Positions 1 to 8,500 of a stretch of DNA of 18,793 bases are shown here, one piece after another. Both the position numbers and the translations under genes were made by a program. The stretch is from contig DALZ01000098.1 of NCBI GenBank assembly GCA_002496955.1, forward strand, positions 1 through 18,793, read 5' to 3'. Origin of the DNA: Euryarchaeota archaeon UBA128 (GTDB lineage Archaea > Thermoplasmatota > Poseidoniia > Poseidoniales > Poseidoniaceae). The notes beneath the pieces are model-generated. The model worked only from the letters and a program-made list of their open reading frames with translations, did not search any database and was not told the origin of the DNA. Each line of letters opens with the position of its first letter. Position 1 is the stretch's first letter.

Positions 1-1269
1 GATTTGACAACTGCTTATTGTTTTGGTTCGGTAATCAACGGCTGCGGTAAATTCGTGATCAAGGTTGATGATGAAGCACCTAAATTGGTATTTGGTTCAT
101 GGGCTGCCTCTAGAGGTGAAACGACCTCTAACGGGTTAGAGCCAGAGCTATACAACACTATGCCAACTTCGACATATAACTGTGTGGATGTTTCAAGCCA
201 AATCGAAGAGCGCGGTAGCCTCGCAGAAGAGGATACTACACTTAATTGGATATACTTCAATGGTAACCCAAGCGACGGTAATGTTTGGAACGTCTACCAG
301 AACAATTACGGAACGACGCCCCTATCAGCGCCGCTAAACCTCACCGCAGGCAGTCTTGGTTACATACGTGCGTCTGCAGATTGTGTAGATTTGTGGCCAG
401 TTGGCTTTGGCCAATTTGATGTAACAGAGGCTAATTTAGATCAACCAGGTCTTGAGGTTAATCTCGTGATGTGGGTTGAGACGGTTGATGGCGCTGGATC
501 ACCGATTATCGGAGCAGGCCGATACTTTGAAGACGGTTCCGCCGTAGGTATTCAAGGCAATGACAATGATGGACAAGACAGCTCCACATATATCCTAGAG
601 TTTGAGGGTAGCAAATTTGAGGTGAGGAACACACGAACTATCCCAGATGTACCAAAAGTTGGAGATAGTATCACGCTTGAAGTTGAACTAGTAAATTCCG
701 GTATTCCGGGAATTGCAAATTTAGAAATCAAATCAGTGACAAATAATCAGCCACCAGTCTTTGAAGGCTATATCACCAGTCAGATTATCGGTAAGGATCA
801 AGCACAATGGGTGTCAATTGACTTGGAGGAATTTACTGATGCTACAACAGGAATGTATTACATCGTTTATGATAACGAGACAAAAAATGTATTGTTCAAT
901 GGTAAAGACCAAGCAAAAACGTTCAATGTCAAGGCCGGTGGCGAATCCGGCGGTGAAGTTTCAACAGGGTTAATTGTTGTGATACTCATCGGCGTTATTG
1001 CAATTCTTGCTGTGGTAGTTGTGGTGATTTCCCGGCGCAGTAGAAACGATGATCTGGATGACGAGTTCGAATATGACTATGAGGAGGACAAATCATACGC
1101 ATCTATACCACAGCAATCTCAGACATATTCTGCTCCAGCAGCAGCGGTTAGCCCCGAAATGGCGGAGGCCCTAGAGAAATTCAGTTTCTGGAGTCAGGAA
1201 GAAATTCAGGGATATTTCGACCAGGGCTGGAGTGTTCAACAACTCGAGGAATGGTTAGAAAACCAATGA
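1..1269 (+). CDS. Membrane-anchored surface protein, 5' end outside window (partial)
   Basis: The reading frame is open from the first base, so the N-terminus (presumably a signal peptide) lies outside the window; the first TTG at position 4 should not be taken as the start. About 320 residues look extracellular and beta-rich. The part around residues 205-310 resembles an Ig-like or CARDB-type fold (a VGDSITLEVELVNSG stretch followed by alternating strands). A single hydrophobic segment at about residues 323-345 is followed by an RR stop-transfer, an acidic stretch (DDLDDEFEYDYEED) and a Pro/Ala/Gln-rich linker. The protein ends in a Trp-rich amphipathic tail with two related pieces (WSQEEIQGYF and WSVQQLEEWL). 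This gives one membrane span with the bulk of the protein outside. No enzymatic motif is recognised and the role is unknown. The next gene starts 10 bases downstream, so the two are probably co-transcribed. Confidence 0.75.
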   Translation, partial: DLTTAYCFGSVINGCGKFVIKVDDEAPKLVFGSWAASRGETTSNGLEPELYNTMPTSTYNCVDVSSQIEERGSLAEEDTTLNWIYFNGNPSDGNVWNVYQNNYGTTPLSAPLNLTAGSLGYIRASADCVDLWPVGFGQFDVTEANLDQPGLEVNLVMWVETVDGAGSPIIGAGRYFEDGSAVGIQGNDNDGQDSSTYILEFEGSKFEVRNTRTIPDVPKVGDSITLEVELVNSGIPGIANLEIKSVTNNQPPVFEGYITSQIIGKDQAQWVSIDLEEFTDATTGMYYIVYDNETKNVLFNGKDQAKTFNVKAGGESGGEVSTGLIVVILIGVIAILAVVVVVISRRSRNDDLDDEFEYDYEEDKSYASIPQQSQTYSAPAAAVSPEMAEALEKFSFWSQEEIQGYFDQGWSVQQLEEWLENQ

Positions 1270-1279
1270 GTGAGTAATA

Positions 1280-2086
1280 ATGTCCTCAAGGATTGGTTGG
1301 GATGACCTTGTTTGGGATGACCCGGACGGGGGCAAGATTGTTCTTCATGGAACAATCCCAACTGTAGTGTTCCCCCGCAAACTCCGACCGTCAATAGAGT
1401 GGCACGGTTTAGGTTTACTAGAATCCGATGAAGTTGTTGAATTGTGGGAACAAGAAGAGAAAGATGAAGCAGAATCTAGTGGGGTAAATCTCGCTCACGG
1501 GTTGGTATCAGGCGGCACTATGGGGTTATTTTTAGAAGAGGTGACACAGATTGAGGACATCACTTCAGGCCGATTTCCCGACCCAGAACCGAGAAGAGTT
1601 CATCGATTAGCGCAACGGCACAATCGGCCGATTTTCTTCATCGAACCTGAACTAGATGATGAGGAATGGGAGGCTCACATGATCGCTGAAGCTAAGGAGG
1701 TCTCTAGGTGGAAGAAATTGCTAGGTTTGGTAACGATTGGGAAAAAGTGGCGTAAGCGAGTAAAACAGAACATATTCGAGGCTGAAAAGCCACCGAAGGG
1801 AGTTACTGCTAATCTTTCCTCTGCTGCAGTCTTGTGCGCAACATGGTGGGACCTAAATGAGTGGTTGATTGGTGAAACTATCTCTGAGGCCCGCAACAAA
1901 CGGTTTGCTGCCCGGCTGCGTGGCGCACTGAAACAACTTAGACAACTACATGGAAGCGATGCAGTACTCCTTGTCCCCTTATTCTTGCCATGGCGGTTTA
2001 CTATATTCAATCAACTAGCGGCTTTGCCTAATGTAGAGGAGAATTCATCAAACAAGACCCCATCGGAGGGTATGGAGGAAGAGTGA
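1280..2086 (+). CDS. Conserved-looking hypothetical protein, possibly distantly TraB-like
   Basis: A 268-residue soluble protein with no signal peptide. I do not recognise it with confidence. The C-terminal part has a helix with ARNKRFAARLRGAL, then a hydrophobic strand (AVLLVPLFLPW) and a further helix. That is loosely like the end of TraB/PrgY-type proteins, where a conserved Arg-rich helix precedes a VVAVVG-type strand, but the catalytic-site residues of that family are not evident, so this is only a suggestion. The middle is rich in Glu and Trp and includes a basic patch (KKWRKRVKQ). The ATG at 1280 lies 10 bases after the preceding stop. The stop at 2084-2086 overlaps the start of the TBP-like gene, implying translational coupling. 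The context suggests a housekeeping or information-processing operon, but no function can be assigned. Confidence 0.7.
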   Translation: MSSRIGWDDLVWDDPDGGKIVLHGTIPTVVFPRKLRPSIEWHGLGLLESDEVVELWEQEEKDEAESSGVNLAHGLVSGGTMGLFLEEVTQIEDITSGRFPDPEPRRVHRLAQRHNRPIFFIEPELDDEEWEAHMIAEAKEVSRWKKLLGLVTIGKKWRKRVKQNIFEAEKPPKGVTANLSSAAVLCATWWDLNEWLIGETISEARNKRFAARLRGALKQLRQLHGSDAVLLVPLFLPWRFTIFNQLAALPNVEENSSNKTPSEGMEEE

Positions 2087-2619
2087 TGGCTGTTGGTGGA
2101 GTTGATGTCAGAGTTGAAAATCAGTTGGTCAGATTTGTTCCCCAATCACCGGTTGACCACGACGCAGTAGTCTCCCAGTTAAGTGGGCAAAAAAATGGTA
2201 ATATAGTGATTAAAGCATTGGATAAGCCGCGTGCTACAATAGTCATAGACGAAGCGGGTCGGATAATTGTTCATGGGACTCATCGAGTGGAGGCTGCGAG
2301 GGCAGCTGCCAAGGAATTACTTCTAAGGCTGGGACTAGACGATTCCGGCTTGCAGACAGAATTAGGTCCAGTAATCGCATCATTTAATCTGGATAAAGGG
2401 GTAAAAGTCGAGGCGATGAATAAGCAATTTACGGGCGGCAGATCGGTATATGACGAGCGCCTTGGATGCGCAATAATCCAAGATACTCGACACAACTTGA
2501 AGTTATACATCTGGGCTAACGGTAAGTGTGTAGCCAGCGACGCAAGGCACCCAAATATGGTTGCAATGTCGGCTGTATTCTGGAAAACTCAACTCAAAGA
2601 CAACGATTTGTTACTGTGA
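2086..2619 (+). CDS. Divergent TATA-box-binding-protein-like protein
   Basis: A 177-residue protein, about the length of archaeal TBP (roughly 180-190), made of two similar halves as in the TBP saddle fold. Half 1 has VRVENQLV near the start, then KPRATIVIDEAGRIIVHGTH followed by a helix (VEAARAAAKELLLRLG). These match the TBP pattern of 'PK.a.lif.sGK.v.tGaks..da..a'. Half 2 starts with VIASFNLDKGVKVEAM, like 'IVAS.dL...vdLe.ia', and continues to NLKLYIWANGKCVASDARH. The conserved 'EqFPGLVYR' stirrup is missing from half 1 and replaced in half 2 by GGRSVYDERLGCAIIQ, so DNA contacts probably differ from canonical TBP. The start is taken as ATG 2086, with GGAGG at 2074-2078 seven bases upstream and a TGATG overlap with the preceding stop; GTG 2083 is the alternative. 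It could be the cell's general TBP or a specialised paralogue. Confidence 0.75.
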   Translation: MAVGGVDVRVENQLVRFVPQSPVDHDAVVSQLSGQKNGNIVIKALDKPRATIVIDEAGRIIVHGTHRVEAARAAAKELLLRLGLDDSGLQTELGPVIASFNLDKGVKVEAMNKQFTGGRSVYDERLGCAIIQDTRHNLKLYIWANGKCVASDARHPNMVAMSAVFWKTQLKDNDLLL

Positions 2620-2627
2620 GTGGTATA

Positions 2628-3512
2628 ATGACTAATACGGCTGCGGGTTGGCAAGGGCCAATACTAGACAATCATTTTCATCTCAATCGGAATGGTAGAT
2701 TTTTGGATGCAGCTAAAGATTTTCAGAACGCTGGAGGGACTAGTATAGTTTTGATACACTGTCCGAATTTCGCCGCTCCACCAACCTCCAAACTTGGTCA
2801 CAGAGAGTCATATCAAGATACTATTACAATTGCCGAATCAGTCCGAAAAGAGTTAGGTTTGGGGGTGCGAGTTGTCTTGGGCCCGCATCCAGCAGCGTTT
2901 GCCCATCAGTTCACTCAATGGGTTGACAGTGATGGGCATGCCGGCAAAGAGCGTGCAATGGAGAATTATCGCACCAGTATTGAAGAAGCAGTGAAATTTT
3001 ATCACGAAGGCCAAGCGCACGCAATCGGCGAGGTTGGTAGACCCCACTGGAAGGTTTCTGATGATATATGGGAGCTGTCCAATGATTTGCTAGCCGAAAC
3101 CATGAGGCTCGCAGCAACCGATGGTTTCGCTCTGCAGTTACATGTGGAAGGGGAATTAGAATCAACGTATAGGGACATGGCTGCAATGGCACTCAAGGCA
3201 GGACTATCAGTGGACCGTTTAGTCAGACACTATTCGCCGCCGAATGTCGACAGTAAGATTACTCATGGGCTTACGCCAAGCGTATTAGTCGGTAAAAATG
3301 CTTTGAATACGTTACTCGAGACTGCGGAAAATAGCAGTCATGGCTTCTTGCTAGAGACAGACTACATGGATGATCTACGAAGGCCGGGGGCAGTTCTTGG
3401 TCCAAAAACTGTCCCCAAACGAACCCAACAGTTGGTTGCAGCGGGGATTGATGAAGAATTTTTGTGGCGAGCACATGTTGATTTGCCGGATAAATTGTAT
3501 GGTCAAGAGTGA
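2628..3512 (+). CDS. TatD-related metal-dependent hydrolase, archaeal COG1099 type (TIM barrel)
   Basis: A 294-residue protein with the full ligand set of a TatD-like amidohydrolase fold. The HxH of DNHFHL is at H16/H18, the Glu of GEVGRPHW is E135, the His of LQLHVEG is H172, the His of VRHYSPP is H201 and the Asp of ETDYMDD is D245. The downstream block RRPGAVLGPKTVPKRT is the signature I associate with the archaeal COG1099 group ('predicted metal-dependent hydrolase, TIM barrel'). The natural substrate of that group is not established as far as I know; classical TatD proteins are 3'-5' exonucleases. The fold and metal sites are clear, the reaction is not. The start is taken as ATG 2628, eight bases after the TBP-like stop. 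An in-frame GTG at 2616 overlaps that stop and is possible. No signal peptide, so cytoplasmic. Probably in one operon with the TBP-like gene. Confidence 0.88.
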   Translation: MTNTAAGWQGPILDNHFHLNRNGRFLDAAKDFQNAGGTSIVLIHCPNFAAPPTSKLGHRESYQDTITIAESVRKELGLGVRVVLGPHPAAFAHQFTQWVDSDGHAGKERAMENYRTSIEEAVKFYHEGQAHAIGEVGRPHWKVSDDIWELSNDLLAETMRLAATDGFALQLHVEGELESTYRDMAAMALKAGLSVDRLVRHYSPPNVDSKITHGLTPSVLVGKNALNTLLETAENSSHGFLLETDYMDDLRRPGAVLGPKTVPKRTQQLVAAGIDEEFLWRAHVDLPDKLYGQE

Positions 3513-3526
3513 CAAAAATCGGGACA

Positions 3527-3531
3527 TTTTT
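3527..3531 (+). terminator. Short T-run after the COG1099 gene (weak terminator candidate)
   Basis: Five consecutive T residues lie 15 bases after the stop at 3512, in the gap before the next gene. Archaeal termination often uses T-runs without a hairpin, but five T is short and no stem was seen, so this is weak. Confidence 0.2.
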
Positions 3532-3546
3532 CCATCACATTGATGA

Positions 3547-4674
3547 ATGGATGTTGCTAGCGTAGCATGGTTGAAGATGGTGCGAAACGGTCTGGTGCTG
3601 GTCATTGTTGCTTGCTTTATATTGCCATTTATACCACCCTCCGGTGCTCAAAATCCCATATTTGGAGTGAGTCTAACATGTGATTCGCCCGCCGAAATGA
3701 ATGTCAGTCCAGCGGGCTACGAACCGGTCGAGATGACTTGCACGGTTGAGAATACGGCGCAGGTAGGTGCGACAAAGATAGAGATTACCAACGAATGGAA
3801 TGGCGGCGCTAGCGCCGAAATGATCGGTGCTAGCGGCGAGTATAGCGTAGACGCCGGGGCCTCTGAAGAATTCACCGTTACATTTTCTGGCGTAACTAAG
3901 CAAGCCTCAGCTAATAGTTATGATTTTGAAATATTTGCGACCGTAACTGAGTGGAACTCCATTCCAATGAACGACCCCCTACCAAGAGAGAACGATTCGT
4001 ATTCAGATTCCTTAGAGATTGCAACTTATGGGGCAGTGGAATTGAGAATTAATGATGTATCAACAAGAAATGTCGAGGCAGGGCAAGAATTTTCGATTAA
4101 CCTACAGTTTACTAACAACGGCAACGATAACGATAGGGTAAGAGTCGATATTGCCAATATTGCCGATTTGAAATTAAGCGGTTTTAGTTTCATTGGGTCT
4201 GAGTTTGTTGCCGAAGATCTTGCGATGGGGGCGACATCAACAATGCGCGAAATCAAAATCATTGCACCCGACAGTGTTAGCGATGATACAACCTATGACT
4301 TTCGCTTCCAAGCAAGTAGCACAAATGATGCTGGCGCAGATTTGAGTGAAATCACAATACCAGTGGCAATTGATGCCGCTGATTCGTCAGGCGTTCTATC
4401 GATTGGTTCTGATGGAATTAGTGAGGTAAGTGGAGATCAGTTACTATTGTATGGCGCTATTGGTGGCGGACTGATCTTACTGCTCATACTGCTTGGGGTT
4501 GTCTCACGCTCACTCCGCAAAAAAGCTGCTAAGAATAATGCTGAAGAAAATCCCATCGATTTAGATGAATCAGACGAGGAAGATGTCAAGGATGAATTTG
4601 ATGATTTGTTTGATGACCTTGGCAATCTGGACATTAACGGCGATGAATTCGATGATTTACTCGATGAAATTTGA
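3547..4674 (+). CDS. Secreted, C-terminally membrane-anchored protein with CARDB-like domains and acidic tail
   Basis: A 375-residue protein with an N-terminal signal peptide: from the internal Met11 it reads MVRNG, then a hydrophobic run (LVLVIVACFILPF), ending near SGA/Q. Two extracellular beta-sandwich-like segments follow. The first (about residues 40-155) has a CTVENTAQVGATKIEI pattern. The second (about 160-280) has VEAGQEFSINLQFTNNGNDN, as in CARDB or NEW3-type modules. One transmembrane helix sits at about residues 300-322 (LLLYGAIGGGLILLLILLGVV), followed by the basic stop-transfer SRSLRKKAAK. The cytoplasmic tail is strongly acidic, with repeated DEFDDLFDDL and DEFDDLLDEI elements. 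ATG 3577 would place the signal peptide right at the N-terminus and is as plausible a start as 3547; neither has a good Shine-Dalgarno. No enzymatic motif is seen. It may be a cell-surface adhesion or scaffolding protein, but the role is unknown. Confidence 0.75.
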   Translation: MDVASVAWLKMVRNGLVLVIVACFILPFIPPSGAQNPIFGVSLTCDSPAEMNVSPAGYEPVEMTCTVENTAQVGATKIEITNEWNGGASAEMIGASGEYSVDAGASEEFTVTFSGVTKQASANSYDFEIFATVTEWNSIPMNDPLPRENDSYSDSLEIATYGAVELRINDVSTRNVEAGQEFSINLQFTNNGNDNDRVRVDIANIADLKLSGFSFIGSEFVAEDLAMGATSTMREIKIIAPDSVSDDTTYDFRFQASSTNDAGADLSEITIPVAIDAADSSGVLSIGSDGISEVSGDQLLLYGAIGGGLILLLILLGVVSRSLRKKAAKNNAEENPIDLDESDEEDVKDEFDDLFDDLGNLDINGDEFDDLLDEI

Positions 4675-4791
4675 TTTAGTCTACCGTTTCGCAACCTTTT
4701 GAATGGGTGATTTTGCAATTATTTCATCACTTTTGATGGTAACAGTCAAAGAGCGAGTGTGGTCTGCAACACTTAGTATAGGTGGCATTGC
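4675..4791 (+). promoter_or_regulatory. Gap upstream of the FabI/synthase locus, probable promoter region
   Basis: At 117 bases this is the largest gene-free gap in the window, and it separates the membrane-protein gene from the lipid locus, so it is the natural place for the locus promoter. The best archaeal TATA candidate is the AT-rich TTGCAATTATTT at 4713-4724, which would put the transcription start near 4745 and leave a leader of about 45 bases. The match is poor. AGGTGG at 4780-4785 is a good Shine-Dalgarno six bases before ATG 4792. The TTAGTATA at 4773-4780 is too near the start codon to be a TATA box. Confidence 0.3.
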
Positions 4792-5586
4792 ATGTTAAAC
4801 CTCAGTGGAAAGACCGCTTTTGTTTTTGGAGTTGCCAGTGAGGATTCAATTGCTTGGGCGATTTGTAAAATGCTCGCAGATAGCGGTGTTAATTTGTATT
4901 TAGGCTATCAAAAGAGATTCAGAAGTCGTATTTTCCAATTAAAGGATAAGTTGCCTCAAATAGCGGGTTTTTACCCTCTCGATGTAGGAAGTGACGCAAC
5001 GACCAAAGAGTTCTTTGATGCGTTTGCTGCTGAAAATCCTGGTGCAAAAGCGGACATCATGGTACATGCAATCGGCTTTGCGCCCAGAACCTGTTTTGAT
5101 CGGCCGATCTTATTTGTTGAGGATAACGATATCAATACTGCAATGACAATCTCGGCAAATTCTCTTCAAAGGTGTCTCAAGTTTGCTTTGCCATACCTTA
5201 ATCGAAATTCTTCGACCATTACTCTAACTTATGCTGCCGCTAATCGGTATGTACCCTCATATGGGATTATGTCGATGGCTAAAGCAGCACTAGAGTGTTG
5301 GACTAGAGAACTGGCCTGTCACCTTGGCCCCGAAGGACATCGTGTAAACGCTATTTCTTCTGGACCAATCAGAACTATCGCTGCGTCTGGCATACCGGGC
5401 TTTGAGAACATCTTAGATCATGTCGAACGTAATGCTCCACTGCGGAGAAATGTCAATCAAGACGATGTTGCAGGTGCCACCCTATGGCTTGCCAGCCCAT
5501 TGTCTAGTGGGGTGACAGGTCAGTGCATATATGTCGATGCGGGTTACTCAATCACCATGGTGCCGGAGACAATAATGGACAGTTGA
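4792..5586 (+). CDS. fabI: FabI-type enoyl-[acyl-carrier-protein] reductase
   Basis: A 264-residue SDR-fold protein that aligns along its whole length with bacterial FabI, which reduces the enoyl-ACP double bond with NAD(P)H in the last step of each fatty-acid elongation round. The N-terminal cofactor motif is GVASEDSIAWAI, matching FabI's GVAS..SIA. HAIGFAPR follows at about residue 98. The catalytic pair is Tyr157 and Lys164 in YGIMSMAK, with the FabI-specific extra Tyr at 147 (E. coli equivalents Y156, K163, Y146). The C-terminal block HRVNAISSGPIRTIAASGI is nearly the FabI consensus, and VDAGYSI closes the fold. It therefore looks catalytically intact. The synthase gene begins 9 bases after its stop, and that synthase has KR and DH domains but no enoyl-reductase domain, so this protein is the obvious partner. 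FabI is unusual in Archaea and suggests transfer from bacteria. Confidence 0.93.
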   Translation: MLNLSGKTAFVFGVASEDSIAWAICKMLADSGVNLYLGYQKRFRSRIFQLKDKLPQIAGFYPLDVGSDATTKEFFDAFAAENPGAKADIMVHAIGFAPRTCFDRPILFVEDNDINTAMTISANSLQRCLKFALPYLNRNSSTITLTYAAANRYVPSYGIMSMAKAALECWTRELACHLGPEGHRVNAISSGPIRTIAASGIPGFENILDHVERNAPLRRNVNQDDVAGATLWLASPLSSGVTGQCIYVDAGYSITMVPETIMDS

Positions 5587-5592
5587 GGTGAT
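5585..5592 (+). promoter_or_regulatory. Strong Shine-Dalgarno (GAGGTGAT) fixing the GTG start of the synthase
   Basis: GAGGTGAT overlaps the fabI stop codon and matches eight bases of the archaeal AGGAGGTGAT consensus. GAGG ends seven bases before GTG 5596. The nearby ATG at 5594 is out of frame and hits TAA after three codons, so GTG is the supported start. Confidence 0.75.
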
Positions 5593-5595
5593 TAT

Positions 5596-8500
5596 GTGGG
5601 CATAAAAACAGCAGATGGAAAGGTTGCTGAGGGTTTGGAACAAGGTCGTTTTGAGCCTGTAGCAGTTATCGGTCTAGGTGCTATAATGCCAGATGCCGAA
5701 AATGTGAATGAATTTTGGACTAACATTACTCAGGCTAAAGTTAGCATCAAAGAGGTTGCCCCAGAACGCTGGCCGGGAAAGGTTGAGGATTTCTGGAAAT
5801 CAGGCGGCCCCGGAGCAATTGAGGAAGGCTATACATACTCGAAAATAGGTGCATTTGTAGAGAATTTTGAGTTTAATTGGCGACGTTGGCGTCAACCACC
5901 AGGGACTTTGAGGCAGATAGATCCATGCCAGTTATGGGCCGTCGAGGTTTCTGCCGCTGCCTTGGCTCACGCTGGTTATGATGGAGAGTCAAAAGATTTT
6001 GACCGTTCTAAGTGTGGGGTTATTTTTGCTAATGCTCTGGGAGGAGAAAATCGCAACCTTTCAAACATCCGTGTTTGGTCCAATCACACGAAGAATTTGG
6101 CTGTCAAACACGGTCTGCCAGAGGAAAATGCTGATGATTTCAAATCTGAGTTGGTTGAACACAGCCCGCGCATAGACGAGGATACCATGCCTGGTGAACT
6201 TGCCAATGTTGTTTCAGGTAGAGTTGCTAATCTGCTAAATTTACAGGGGCCCAACTATGCGACTGATGCAGCATGTGCATCGTCGATGGCAGCAATTTTG
6301 GATGCCTGCAGGTTATTGCAAAATCGACAGGTAGACCTCATGTTAGCTGGCGCATCTGACCGCACCATGGACCCAGCCACATTCGCTAAGTTTAGCGCAA
6401 TTGGCGCCCTATCTCCAAGTCATTCTACACCCTTTGATGCCAAAGCAAATGGTTTCGTCATGGGCGAAGGTGCTGGCGCAATTGTGCTCAAGAGACTGGC
6501 CGATGCAATTGCTGACGGGGATACAATTCACGCCGTCATTCGAGGAGTTGGGGGTTCGTCAGATGGTCGCGGTAAAGGCATAACTGCACCGAGTCAACGT
6601 GGTCAAATTCAAGCAATTGCCAGAGCGTATCAACAAGCAGGATACGAACCATCTACAGTTGAATTAGTTGAGGCGCATGGAACATCAACAAAAGTCGGTG
6701 ATGCCACGGAACTTTCCTCCTTATCAACACTCTGGACCGGTTTATCAAACGGCAATCATGTTGCTGTCGGTTCAATTAAATCACAAATCGGACACCTGAA
6801 GGCTGCAGCAGGGATTGCCGGAGTAATCAAAGCCATATTGGCTTTGCACAATAACACAATTCCGCCATCTGCTGGATTTGAGACACCTAATCCCACTGTC
6901 GAATGGGGTAATATTCCATTCTATGTTCCCACCAAGGCAGCAGATTGGAAATCGCCACAAAACAACCCTCGACGTGCAGGAATTTCGTCATTTGGTTTTG
7001 GTGGTACCAACTTTCATATTGCACTTGAAGCATTTGATCTACCATATCATCAAAACCTAGTCTTAGAATCGACAACGGCTTTGCATAATGATACCCCTGT
7101 AGCTACTGAAACCCCAGCAATTTTAGATGTCACGGCAAAACCTAGCATGACGCATGAAGAACTAAAATCGATTGAGGGCGGTTTACTATTAATATCCGCC
7201 AGTGGCTTGGCTGAATTATCAGAAAAGTTGGGAAGGGTTTCATTCGAGGGCCCATCCTTCGATGTCGACCCGCGCGGTAGAAGGTTATCCATAGAATTGT
7301 TTAACGCATCACAATTCAGCAAATCTGATTCTCACAGAATGGCGATTATCGCAACCAGTTGGCAAGAATTTGACAAACGTGTAGCACTGGCACTAAAAGC
7401 CATGGATGACAAATCTAAGTGGGGCTTTCTACAAGCACAAGGAGTGATGATTACGGATGAGCCAATTTTGCCTGAGGAGAGTAAGATTGCTCACATGTAT
7501 CCTGGTCAAGGTAGCCAATATGTCGGAATGACATTTGATTTATTCAAACGCTATACTTCAGTTCAGAAGGTTTGGCAAAAATCAGATGAAACCATGGTAG
7601 ATGTATTAGATGGGGAAACGCTATCCAGCTTTGTTTTGCGAACCAACCTGAGCAAAGCAGAACTAGTTGAATCTGAACAGAAACTCAAGCAAACAGAATA
7701 TACTCAGCCGGCCATGTTGACTGCTGACCTAGCGATAGAACGGTTGCTCAATGCCCATGGCCAGGAACCTGATATGGTAGCTGGTCATTCCTTGGGCGAA
7801 TATGGTGCGCTTATGGCATCTGGTATTCTGAATATGGACGGAGCCCTGCGAGCATCGGCAGCGAGGGGTACCGAAATGGGTTCCGTTCAAATACATGATA
7901 AAGGTCTCATGGCTAGTATAACTGCACCATATCCAGATGTTGCTAAGGTATTGGATGAGACGGACGGTTATGTTATTGCGGCTAATAAGAACTCACCAAA
8001 GATGACGGTTATCGCAGGGGAGTCAGAGCCAGTCAAGGCAGCTATTGCTGCATTTGAAACGCTTGGATTTTCAACCACAAAACTCGCTACATCACATGCA
8101 TTTCACTCGAGAATAGTTGCGCCTGCCAACGAGCCTCTGCGCCGGTTTCTTGAAACTCTTGAAATAAATTGGCCAAAGATTCCAATCACGGCAAATTATG
8201 ATGGTGAATTCTATCCAATGAGCGGCTACGATGCTAAATCTGCGGTATTGGAGAAGTTGGCGCCGCAAATGGCATCCTCAGTAGAGTGGACGTCGCAAAT
8301 GGAACGAATGTATGAGTCGGGAGCAAGAATATTCGTTGAAGTCGGCCCTAAACGAGCTCTCAGTATGTTTGCCGCCCAAATATTCGAGGGGCGTCCCCAT
8401 TTACCAATTATGACAAATCATCCTAAACAAGGAGGTATTGCGTCTTTCCTGACCGCATTAGCTGCAATATACCTAGCCGGCAAGGACTTACGCTGGCCTG

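Noticed and set aside
4707..4730. Inverted repeat GTGAT...ATCAC in the gap before fabI
   Set aside because: Only a five-base stem with a long AT-rich loop; expected by chance and not a convincing operator or terminator.
4773..4780. TTAGTATA as the TATA box of fabI
   Set aside because: It is only about 12 bases before the start codon, which would put the transcription start inside the coding region.
5594..5605. ATG at 5594 as a start codon for the synthase
   Set aside because: It is out of frame and reaches TAA after three codons; the in-frame GTG at 5596 with GAGGTGAT upstream is supported instead.
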